Assembly (NCBI GenBank): GCA_004335635.1
Contig: QAXH01002598.1
Location: 1-23,141 of the forward strand
Origin: Chloromonas sp. AAM2
Taxonomy: Eukaryota > Chlorophyta > Chlorophyceae > Chlamydomonadales > Chlamydomonadaceae
Reading direction: 5' to 3'
DNA length: 23,141 nt
Part shown: in pieces, positions 9,750-21,700 of the stretch
Layout: the number at the start of each line of letters is the position of its first letter
Position numbering within the stretch: the stretch's first letter is position 1
Position numbers and translations under genes: made by a program
The notes under the pieces: model-generated
Seen by the model: only the letters and a program-made list of their open reading frames with translations
Told to the model about the DNA's origin: nothing
The model's database searches: none

Positions 9750-12700
9750 ATGGACCTGCCGTCCTTGTGCGGCGTGCTAGCAGCATGCATGAGCACCGAT
9801 CATGCGCAGCGCAGCGCTGCCGAGGCCGCCCTGAAGCAGGTGCGCGCTGCAGGCTGTGCCCTGCATGCCGTTTCTAGCCGACACCCTTGGAGCTCCCACA
9901 GCATCCATCACAAACGTCCCATGTGGCAGTGACTGTCTGAGTTATCATGGGATTGCTCTTCTGTGTGCTTCTGCAGCATGAAACGTCACCAGGGCAAGCC
10001 ACAAACCTCCTCCGGGTGGCAGCTGAGGAATCAGTGGATGCAGCAGTGCGGCAGGTGGCATCAATTTCGTTCAAGAACCTTGTAAAGCGCAGCTGGGATC
10101 CTCCAGGTGAGCCACACACCGCAGGGCAGCCATACCAGCAGAGCGTGGGAAGCGTGTGGCATGACATGCATGGCATGGGAATGCATGAGCATGGGCGTCA
10201 GCAGTCACGTATGCTTTATATTGTGTGCGGAATGCTTGCACTGTGTTCCTGATCGAGATGTCGCACGAGTATCTGCGACTGAGTCTTCTTTCATTGCAAG
10301 TTTTGTTTGGGCTGCAGCTGAAGTTGGCACGTTTTGAGCTGGCATATGGATTTGATGGAGGAATTGAATTCAAAATTGAACACTTATGTTCGAGTAAGCC
10401 TTGTTACGTCAAGCAGCTGATGTCGCAGAGTTGTTGTGTAACGGGTTGGTCAGTCAGCATAACTGACCCTCGTTGGCTTGGGGTGTGTTGAAGCAGTGTC
10501 CTCCAGCATTTATGGGATCCGAGCACCCCTTGCATGCAGTTGTTGGGTGTGGCTGTGTGTTTGTGCGCAGAAAATGACACCACCGCGTTCCGTCTGTTAC
10601 CTGAGGAGAAGCAGGTGGTGCGTGACAACCTGCTGGAGAGCCTTATCAGGTAATCAAGTGTCAAGGCTCAGGGTTACTCAGGGGTTTGGGCTGTGAGGGG
10701 TTGCAATCTGGTAGTGCGTGGCAGCCTGCTGGAGAGCCTATTTAGGTGATTGCCTTGCCTGAGCGGGTTGAGTGCTGAATTGCCAATTAGCTACCTGAGA
10801 AGGACAGACCTGATGCAGGACTTGGGGTTAGTTTGAGTTCTGAGACTCAACCTTGGAGCATCAGGGTGTTGAAGCCAGCAACTCGAGGCTTTTATCGGTG
10901 TTCAGTTTCTCCAGCCATTGTTTTATTAACGACGCCTGCACGCGCTCGAGTCCAGCCAAGATACTGTTCAGCTACCTTACTTTTACTTTCACTCTTAAGG
11001 TACAGAGCTTAGTGTACATGCTCGTGTCAGACTTCGGGTCAACGAACCAACAGCATGATCCAGGCCATGCCTCTTGACAGGCACCACCCTCCACACTCTG
11101 TGTGTGTCCTGGTGAACCCAAACGCATGTCCCCTACAACACAATTGCTCCGTAAGACATGCACAACCGCTTCACAAGACAAGCACAACCGCTTCACAAGA
11201 CAAGCACAACCGCTTCACAAGACAAACATAACCGCTCCACAAGACAAGCACAACCACTCCACAAGACAAGCACAACCGCTTCACAAGACAAGCACAACCG
11301 CTCCACAAGACAAACATAACCGCTCCACAAGACAAGCACAACCGCTCCACAAGACAAGCACAACCGCTCCACAAGACAAGCACATGCGTGTTCTTGCGTG
11401 CAGGGCCCCGCATCAGATTCAGACTCAGCTGGGGGAGGTGCTCAAGACAGTGGCCTACGTGGACTTCCCGCACGCATGGCCCAGCCTGCTGCCGGCCCTC
11501 ACCTCTAACATGACTTCACCGGTGAGAAGCATAACGTACTGCGCCAAACTCAAGTTACGAATTGTGGAGATGAGTGGTGCAGTTGATGTAGTTGTGGCAA
11601 TCCGGGCTCAACGTTTAGTTTCCATGTGGGTTTGTTTTTATTGATGAACTTAAACGAAATGATTTCCATGTTTGGTGCAGCATGCACGACAGGACTTGTG
11701 GCAAGTGTTTTTGATAATGCAAAGCTGTGATTTCACTGGTCACGAACACACATGTCGCGATTGCCAAACGAAACACCATTTGTTATAAGAAGAGCAGATG
11801 GACCGTTCGTGCCTTGGGCTGTTACCGGTTTTCGAGTTTTACCGGCGGAATGGTCTGATCTGTACTGCTCTGCATGAGTTTGCTGATCCCTACGTGCCTA
11901 TTCAGGAGCCAGCCCGTGTGCATGGAGCATTGTATTCCTTACGCATTGTCACACGCAAGTACGAGTTCCGGGACGAGGAGGAAAGGGCACCCCTGGCAGA
12001 CCTAATCAACGCCACGTTTCCTGTGAGTCATGAAGTGATGGGGTGGGTGGGTGGGTGATGGAGTGAGTGGATGACTGATTGGTGGCGTTGGGTCTCCCAA
12101 AACAAAGCAGGTTCAGGAACACCCCATGGTATATGTGTTTGCGCGGATTGGCCTGCCGAGGTATTGCAGTCATGCAGGGAAGGGAAGGGAGTCGAGGTGT
12201 GTTTCTCTGGTTGATATAAAATTCGTCTTGCAGCCAAGGGCGTCAAGTTTGTCATGCACCGGGGCTGCCCACCCCTGCACGATGAAAAGTGCGCCCCACA
12301 TCAGACCCCAGCCGGATCACTTTGCCGCCTGCGCTGCACCTACCAGCCATGCGGTCATTCAGAAACGGCACATTGGTCTCCCCTGGACCACGTGTGTCAT
12401 CACAACTGCCACGTGCCGTTGTGCTTGTATTACATTGGATGTAGCGTGTGGTCTGACTTTGCTGCTATGCCAACTGCTGCATTGCCTAAGATTGGCCTTC
12501 AACACATCCTTAACATTGTCACCAAGTTTCATTCATCCTCGCCGTCGCCACAAAGTTGCAGCTGCATTAAACCCGTCCCTGTTAAGTTCAGTGCAACTAA
12601 TAAGAGAGTAATAGCCTTGTCTGACCTCGGCAATACCACCCAGTGCAAAGCCCAAGCACATCATCATCACCATCATCATGACCCATACCACGTGCTCTTG

Positions 12701-15700
12701 TGTGCAGCCCCTTCTCCACATATTCCAGCAACTCCTAGCCTCCCCCCTCACGCCCGACATCTGCACCTACACCAAGCTCGTATGCAAGACCTTTTGGAGT
12801 GCAACATACATGGGAATACCCAACCAACTGCTGGTTCCGGAGCAGTTGGGCGGTTGGATGACGGTTTTGCTGACTGGCATCAAGCAGGACATGCCAGAAG
12901 AGCAGCAATTGCCCAGGAAAGAAGACAGGCCAGCTAGTCCGTGGTGGAAGAGTCGAAAATGGCTTTACCATATTGTATACAGGTAAGGATGCATTTCTCC
13001 AGACTCGGCTAGGGTTTGTGTAGGGTTTGTTCAGTCCTGGGTCGAGCAATGCCATACCTATGATTCAAGCCGAATCAAGAGCGTGCAGTGTGCATGACAA
13101 GAAGAATGCCTCAATGTAACGGTGAGCTCAGGTTTGATTGTTGAGCCATGCCATGGGCATGCACCAAGATTACAGAGTGCACATGTGCATGAAGTGTGCA
13201 TGAGATCGAGGATGTAGCGGTGAGAAAGTCAGGCTGTGTTCCTAGGCCATGCCATGGGTGTAGCGCATGTTGATGTGAAAGTTCAGGCCGTTGTCATGAT
13301 GGCGTTACAATGTTGCTATGACCATGAGTCAAAGCTTGCTCACCCAATGCATCAGCTCATGCATCAGCTCATTTGATGCATCAGTGGGTTGTTTGTGACA
13401 CCTGACTGCCTTCTTTGTCCATGGGTCCTGTTTCAAGTGAGTGGCACACTCTGCTCTCACTAACGCTCTCCCCTCTGCCTGGCACAGGTTGTCATCACGT
13501 TGTTGCCTTGTCCAGTGCGCATGTTGCTGTTGTGTGGCACACTCTGCTCTGATGTTCATACACTCTCCTCCCTAAGCACCCTGCATTCTGCAGGTTGGTT
13601 TCACGGTACGGTACCCCCAAGCACTGCAAGGACGGCAACGACAAGCAATTCGCATCCATTTTTTGCGTGAGTACCTTTTCACCCTGCATGGTGGTTGAGG
13701 GTGACTGCACTGAGTTGGGCACAGATGGAAGGTGGTGGGTCATTACATCAATTTCCTAGTGGCGTGCCGCAGCAGAAGCCACTAGGTTGAAAGAAAACAC
13801 AAACGCCGACAAGCTCCACAGAGACAACAGAAACAACACAAGACACAGCAGAGCTGACAAACAAAACCCAGGCACCACCAGCACATAACACTCCACCAAG
13901 CGGCAAGCACACAAGCAGGGATGCCTGCATGGGCCACAACCCAACACGCTACATATGGGCGGGAAATTAGGCAGTGCTCGCAGCACAACAGAATGTTGGT
14001 ACATCCCTAGGTATCATTCTTGAACAACCATGCTGGTATACGTGTCAAACTGCTGCACGTGGTTTGTTCCTCACCGCTTGTTACAGCTACGCAACTCCCG
14101 TACGGCGAAATCTGATGTTTGCATGACTCAGCTGCAATACCTTCGCTTCTGCAGCCCATGTAACTCGTGTCCAGCCCAGCCCAGCCCAGTGCCTGATGAA
14201 GGGTTGGTTGAGTATGAGCTCAAAACCAGTCGGAGCATATGGGAGTTAATGGCTCTTCCTTGGCATCTTACACTTGGAAGGAATTATCCTGCAGTGTGCT
14301 ACAAACCAGACAATGTGCTCCGCACACGTTTGATGTTGATTGCTCATCTGTTTGCATCTCGAGGTTTTGAGCATTTTGCACTCAAGGGCGTCAAGTTTGT
14401 CATGCACCGGGGCTGCCCACCCCTGCACGATGAAAAGTGCGCCCCACATCAGACCCCAGCCGGATCACTTTGCCGCCTGAGCTGCACCTACCAGACATGC
14501 GGTCATTCAGAAACGGCACAATTTTTCGCACGTTCTGCCCTGCCCTTTCATCGTGTTTGCTGTGTGCCATTGCGCTTGCATTGCAGCAGACAGGCTACAC
14601 CAATGCAATTCAGAAACGGCACAACTCTCTTATCACCTCTCTTGCTGGCAGTTCCGATAGTAAAACTGTTTTTCTGTTTGAGTGCACACTGAACTCTTCC
14701 TTTGGTTGCACTGGCCAGTTTCCTCCTCCCATGGCAAATCTCACCCTTCCTTTGCTCTGCAGTTCGCCAAAGCATTTCATCAAGTCACTATTGCTGCTGT
14801 TCATTATTGCTGCCTCTCAGTGCCTGCCTAGAGCACTTTGGTTGTTGTTGTTGTTGTTGCCTGCACAACTTTTCTTGGCCAATACTAGGATCGGGTTTCT
14901 GCTTGGTCTGCACTACCCCTTCCACACAGGCTTCCTGCCAGTGTCCTCTCCCATGGCAACAGCTCACAGACTCGAGCATCTCAATTGATTCTTGTTGCTG
15001 CCCTATGCAGCGCGACTGTGCGCTCCCCTTCCTGGACGCTATACTGGGCAAGGTGTCCGCCTTAGCGGCAGGCGTCTACGCGAGCCCGAGGGTGGTCAAT
15101 CTCATCTTCCAGTACCTGAGCGTGGCCCTCAACCAGAAGGATGCGTACAAGTGAGCCTTGAACATCATCGCTACCTGACCTGGCACGCGTGCATTATCAT
15201 TACAGGGCATTCCAGATTCGCAAAAGCGCATATTATTTGAGCGTTTAGACGATAACAGGTGGGTATGGCGCTGCAAAGAAGACAAAGCAAAGGGAAGCAA
15301 GCATGCAGCTGGCTGCTCCTTTGATCAGCATGCTTGTTGGATGGTATGGACATGCATGCATAGTCACAGGAGACCCATGGGAAGCCATGTCGGCAGGGTG
15401 TCTGTCATTGACCTTATCGTTTCCTCTGTCACGTGCTTGCTGTTTCAGGCACGTGTCCACGCACTGGGACACGATCCTGTCCAACGTTGCCTTCCCCCTC
15501 ATGTGCTTTTCCAACGAGGATGCGGAGCTCTGGACCGACGACCCCCACGAATACATCCGCAAGGTGAGGCCCCCACAAGTACATCCGTAAGATGAGACTA
15601 CAGAGGAGGCCAAGACCAGCAATGGGACGGAAATACAAAGACTACCAATGCGAGCTGCAGCTGTCTGGTTGTTGTTCAATGCATCTGTCACAGCCAAACG

Positions 15701-18700
15701 CAACGTGGGTTGATTCGGGATCTGGCATGCCAGCACCACATTTGGCAAGGAAGCAAGAAAGCTGTACTTGTAGCCGGTTCTACTGTCCCTCCTTCTGCAC
15801 ACCGCTAACCCACACTGGTACTGTCACACCGCTCATTATTAGGCTAGCCTTGCCTCAAGGTTGTTCTGCCCTCTCTTGTTTCTCCCACTGGCCACAGGGT
15901 TATGACATCCTTGAAGACATGTACTCGCCAAAAACTGCCGTAGCCAACTTTGCCCATGACCTGTGCGCCAAGAAGAAGACACATTTGGACAAGTTCCTGG
16001 CATCCATGGTGAGCAATGGGCAGTGGGACAAGGAATACGGTGACATTCCAGGGTTCACGTGGAAGGGTACAATATGGACCACGTGGGTGGTGTCTGGTGG
16101 GGCTGTGTCACTGGATGGTCAAAGGGTACTGGTGTGGAAGGTGCTGGATTTGGGTACAAGCTGAGCAGGGTGTTGTAGTGCCTGGTGGGGCTGTGTCACT
16201 GGATGGTAAAAGGGTACTGGTGTGGAAGGTGCTGGATTTGGGTACAAGCTGAGCAGGGTGTTGTAGTGCCTGGTGGGGCGTTGGGAAGAGGCTGTCTGAG
16301 TTTACGTTGTGGTTGTATCAGTTGTGCCGTCCAAGTGGACCTCTGGATTCTTCCGCGGTTGGAATCAACGGTGTGGTGAAAGTCCTCAGAAAAATCTCAG
16401 TACTGAGATCATGGTGCGAGTCTGACTCGCCGTAAATGACAGATACAAACTAAGCAGGGTAATGCAACTTCTCATAAGGTCTGGTTGGGGCTATCTGAGG
16501 GCTGAAAGGTTGTCGTTGTAATGTATGATGATACGGTTGTATTGTATGATGATGGTACACATCAACTTGGTACCTTGACAGTCACAAAAGCACATGGCAT
16601 TCCCTGAGCGACTTACCAATTTCCTGCCTAGTTCAGTGGCAGCAGATCAAATGGCGTTCGCTCGACATCACACCACAGCCATCGCACATGCCATAGCCCC
16701 AACAGTGGCTGTGTCAAGTTCATATGGACTGTTACATGCATCGTTTGCTCTCATCGGCACTGCTGGCGTTTTTTGCTTACCTGTTGTATGTTTTCTGCTT
16801 ACGTGCTGCCTGTTTTTGTCTAGTTTTTACGCCTACAGCGGGTTGCCATGTGCTGCATGTCAATGACAAGCATTTGATTCCCTGGCATTTGTTCGCTCAG
16901 AACAGGGATGAACATTGTTCAACTGCTTGGAAGTGCCTGGACTGTTCAGCGTAGCCGTTGCAGTGACTGTTGGGACTGCTGGTGCCAGTCCATCCCTCGC
17001 CTCCACCTTCCAACTCATTCCTGCCCTTTCTTAGCATCGTTACCAACTTGAAAAGTGCGGTAACACATGAGCAAGAGACAACTGATAGAATATACGCAGC
17101 CGACTGGATTGCTTCAAGCATCATTAACCATTTTCTAGGGCAAAACACTGTCCCCTGCCCTATCCCTTCAGGTGTCCATTCTGAGTCAGTACCATGCGGT
17201 GGCTGCAGCTCATGGGGGCCAGGTGGAGCCCGCCCTAGTGCGGCGCATGGACGGGGCATTGCTGGCCATTGGAGTGCTGAGCGACCTGCTGAAGGATAAG
17301 GTAGGAGGGGACGAGATTTGAGTACTGGTCAGACAGATTGGTAGGGCAAGCTAGTTATTCATGGCAAACTAGTCACTTGTCAACATTACATGGCCTTTTC
17401 GAATTTGTCCAGGTATTGTTTGTCCAGGTCAGGTGGATAAGGGTCCAGATGGGTCAGAGGTCAGGTAGTGCAGTGGCATGCAAGTATGAGGAGAGGCCGA
17501 GATAGATTACGACCAGGGCTACATTTGGTGGCCACTGACAGACTGCTGCCTGCCGCTGAGACTGTATTCAAAGCCCAAACAGAACAACACACAGCGCAAC
17601 AAGCAACGCGTTTTCTGAGTGCGGACAACCAGACGGGCACACAGATTACAACATGCGGATTGGGCGTGGGCTAAGCACAGCTCTATACGTCAACCAATCT
17701 CAAGTCATGCTACCTGCTGCTGTGCCCGCAGAAGCCTTACAAGAGCCAGTTGGGCGGCATGCTCAGCAACTTCGTGCTGCCGCTGTTCACGTGTCCCTAC
17801 GGCCACCTGCGGGCCAAGGCGGTGTGGGTGGCGGGCGTCTACTCGGACGTAACGTTCCCGGACGGCATGGGCTGCGGCGCAAGCTTCAACAGCCTGTTTG
17901 AAAAGGTGGGGGTCTGGCTGGACACGGCTCATGTGTGTTGTTTGTGTCAGTGGAAGGCGTCTGAACAGGCGGTCTGGCGTTCCATTGGTACTGTCCGGGT
18001 TGGGCGTTGACGAGATCGTTGACTTTCCAATCGCTAGGAAAGGGAACTGGATGCAAGTTGGTGTGTTGGAAAGCTTCCTCTTCATTCTGATGGCAACTTC
18101 CAATGGCATCTGGTAGTGGGGGATGGCACACTGCAACTGCTGGCACGCAGCGCGTCCATGTAGCTCATGGCACACTGTCACTGCTGGCATGCTGCACGTC
18201 CATGTAGCTCATGGCATTCCCTGAGCGACTTACCAATTTCCTGCCTAGTTCAGTGGCAGCAGATCAAATGGCGTTCGCTCTACATCACACCACAGCCATC
18301 GCACATGCCATAGCCCCAACAGTGGCTGTGTCAAGTTCATATGGACTGTCACATGCATCGCCACAGTCTACTACATCCACATGGATGAGGATGGGTTGCA
18401 TCCTCTCAGACACTGCCCTTTACACATGCAAACGCATGCCAATGTGTGTCGCATGTCCTTGGGTGCATGCACACATGTTCTTTGAACATCGTTTTCTGTT
18501 TGTTGCATTTGTTGGTGAAATCCGCGATTGTGCTGATTGTTTTACCTCTCCCTCTTGCCCCCGCTATCAGCCCTTCCCGGACTACAAAATCACTTAACAA
18601 GATGCACCTTATCTGAATGTTCAAGCGATGCTCTGGGCCATGAAATGCAATGAAACGGTGATGGGTACATGCGCCTTGCACACCGCACACAGGCCGTGCA

Positions 18701-21700
18701 GCTCACCCAGTGCCCTGCTGTCCCTGTTCCTCAGGCCGTGGGTCTTCTTGCCGACCCTGAGCTCCCTGTGCGCGTTGACACGGTGGTGGCACTGAGGCAG
18801 TTCATTGACACGGCCGAGGACACCGACAGCCTCAAGCCGCTGCTGCCCACACTCCTGCACCACATATTCCACCTAATGAACGAGGTGAGGAGGGTGTTGA
18901 GGTGTAACTTAGGGATTGGGTGTTAACTCAAACCGACGCACTCATCAGGCAGTAGACGGGCAAATGGGAGTGCACAATGACCAGGGGTTCCAGCAGTGCG
19001 TCCCATGTTGACATTTCTTGTTTTTTGCATCGTTTTCCTTTACCCTTGTTGGGGTCTCAGGTAGAAATTTAATTGTCTTCACTCCCCTCAACAGGTTCAT
19101 GCATGGCTAGAACAAGGTACAATAGCAACTTCTACATGTCGGGATTGTGTGAAGCTGTGGTGTGGGCCGGTCTATCGGCAGTTTTTTTTCTGGCTGGGAT
19201 GGCGCTGAGCCAAAAACATGAAAGTGCCCGACCGGGCCGGACAGGCCACCGCGTCGGGAGCTGTCAAGCGCAGATGTTTGATTACTGTAAATAAGCGCTT
19301 TCTGCATACTCGCGTCGCGTCGTAAGGCCTGCCGGGAGACTGAAGTCCGCAGACAATGTCCAGTGGCCGACAACATGCATGTGTGACCCATTGTACCAAG
19401 AAACGGCAAGTCGGTTACCAAAACTGTATGAGAAACGGTTTCTGAGTATGCAGTTCGTCATCATATAGCCATATAACCCTAAGTTCCAAATTTCATAGGA
19501 TTCGGTGAGGTTTGCAAAATCAACCTGAGACCCCAACCTTGCCTTTAACCCTTGCTAGCTTTTGTCCTGCGCTGTCTTGTTTCCACATCTGCTGACACCC
19601 TGCCTCGTTCAGCGTAGTTCTGCTTTCGCTGACCCTAACCTGACGTTTTCTGCCGTTTTCTGCCCTGTAGATTGACGCTGAGGACTTGGTGTTCAGTCTC
19701 GAGGCACTTGTGGAAAAGTTTGGCCAGGACATCGCGCCGTACGCCGCACAGATGGTCGCCCAGCTAGCGGCTGCGTTTGAAAAGTACACCAAGAATGAGG
19801 ATGACCAGGAAGAGGACGACGATGATGCCAGTGAGTGAGGAACGAGTGAGGAGTGAGAAGTGAGGTATGAGAGGGACAAAATGAAGGCTGGTTATTCATG
19901 GTTGTGCCGGCATAAGAAGAGTGAAGGTTCACAATGCAGACTTGCTTGTTCTTGTACTGTTTTGTTTAGCTTGCATGTCCATATGCATCCCAAGCTCGTC
20001 CCTTATCTCTGTTGGAGTAGGCAAGGACTGTTGCTGTGTTCACAGTTGCCAGTATCCCAGGTTGATCTGATTTCACCTGAGTGGCCTTGCAGCGTACGCT
20101 TGCATGCATGCTATCACGTCTATTCCATTTTACGCTTCGGAAGATGAACGTGTTGTTCATGCGCAGCCAGACACTTCGCCCGTGCTTGCCAATTTACGTA
20201 TTACACGCTCACATATGCGATGTTTGCGATTCTTTGACAGGTGGCCTTGCTGCGTACGGCTGCATGCGAGCGATCAACACTTTGCTCGAGAGCGTGTGCG
20301 GCCTGGGCCCTGAGCTGTTCCCGGTGTTGGAAGGGGCCCTGCTGCCGCTGGTATACAAACTGCTGTCATCAGACGGCCAGGAAGTAATGGAGGAGGTACG
20401 TGACTTTTGCAGTCTACTTTTGTACTTGAGGTAATAGAGGGTTGGGGGCTGGGGGTGGGCACACCAGTGAGAAGCCCAGCCTTGTTACAATTTTTGTCAT
20501 TCGATGAGGTTTGCTGTCTAATCCTGGGAGCCAAGTGGGGAGTCTTGAAGTAACAAAACCGTGCATATACTGTTCGGATTTTGGTCGGACATCCAAATCA
20601 AAGAATCCAGGTGCAGCAATCAGGTCAAGGGGACAATCTTTCCTTATCATGGTCTGGGGGTGGTAGTTGAACAGGCAGCAGCAACTGACACAGATGCGTC
20701 AACAACAGACTGTCACACAAAGCCTGTCAAGCAGTCGAGTTCCAACCTGGGTGCTGCATGGTCTACCCCGGGAGACTGAACCGACTGGGAGTGAAGGCGG
20801 CACACCAGCCAGAAATGGTGCAAACACACCGTATTCCAGTTGCCATTCTGGAGTTCTGGAGCTTGGCAAACCCATTCCGATGAAGATGGCTGCGACTCTC
20901 ACTTGAACCGTGACTGTTGTATTGTATGCGCTCTCAGGTGCTCGAGATGCTCGGTTACCTGACCTTCTTTGGCAAGGGCATCAGTCCGGCCATGTGGAGT
21001 CTATGGCCGCGCATGCACACCATGCTCATGGAGTTCGGGATTGACTACTGGGAGGTAGGTGACATGCATGGGGCTCGCACGCGTGCCTGCGTTGGCACAA
21101 TAATGATGCATGATATGCATGTGACATGCATGCAAGCCAATACCAGCCTGCTGCGCATGCTCCATTAAATGAGGGACTGGCAGGACAGGGGAGTTTGGAC
21201 GGCAAATTCTGTGTCAGTTGCAGCTCCGTAGGCCCACCTGGCATCGTGATTTGCAACAGAAGCGGTGTGCACTTTGTCCGCTTGTTCGCACTGGAAAGAA
21301 GTGGGTTGTGCTGAAGCGCGCGATTGCCTCTGCCGTTCGTACCCCTTCCCGGTATCGATCTAGCATGATCGCTGCCAGTAGCTCATCACATGCATTGCAG
21401 GGTCTCTGCAATCCGATACGCCATGGCACAGCCCTGATTGCATGCGCCTTGGTCACTAGCGCCTGGTTTCACCTGGTTTGCTTCACAGAACCTGCTAGTT
21501 CCGCTGGACAACATGATCTGCCGTGACACCCTGACCTTTGTGGGCAGCAAAGACCCCGACTACTTGACCTCAGCATATCAGGTCAGTTCGGGAGTCAAGG
21601 GGGGAGTATGACCGTACCCAGCCGGTGTGGTGATTACTGATGAGCAAGGACTGGTCAGTGCTATTAATCTTGGAGCAATCTCATTGCTGTCTGGTTTCTA

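Noticed and set aside
11160..11379. Regular short repeats that might suggest a CRISPR array
   Set aside because: The repeats are contiguous without unique spacers, lie in a spliced intron and have no cas genes nearby.
11102..11644. 180-codon open frame with repeated HKT/HNRSTRQAQP units
   Set aside because: It is the 22-base minisatellite read in frame, ending in true importin exon 4.
12126..12611. Open frames across the 138-base repeat
   Set aside because: The flanking exons 5 and 6 join in phase and match the importin family with nothing missing.
13756..14004. Hydrophobic Cys/Leu/Val-rich minus-strand frames that look like membrane segments
   Set aside because: They are the complement of the T-poor stretch, where A/C-rich DNA read backwards gives Leu, Val and Cys codons; no splice or family support.
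16594..16866. Open frame starting MAFPERLTNF in the 150-base repeat, also at 18211
   Set aside because: It sits inside introns, has no family match I know and is cut at the repeat borders; treated as repeat.
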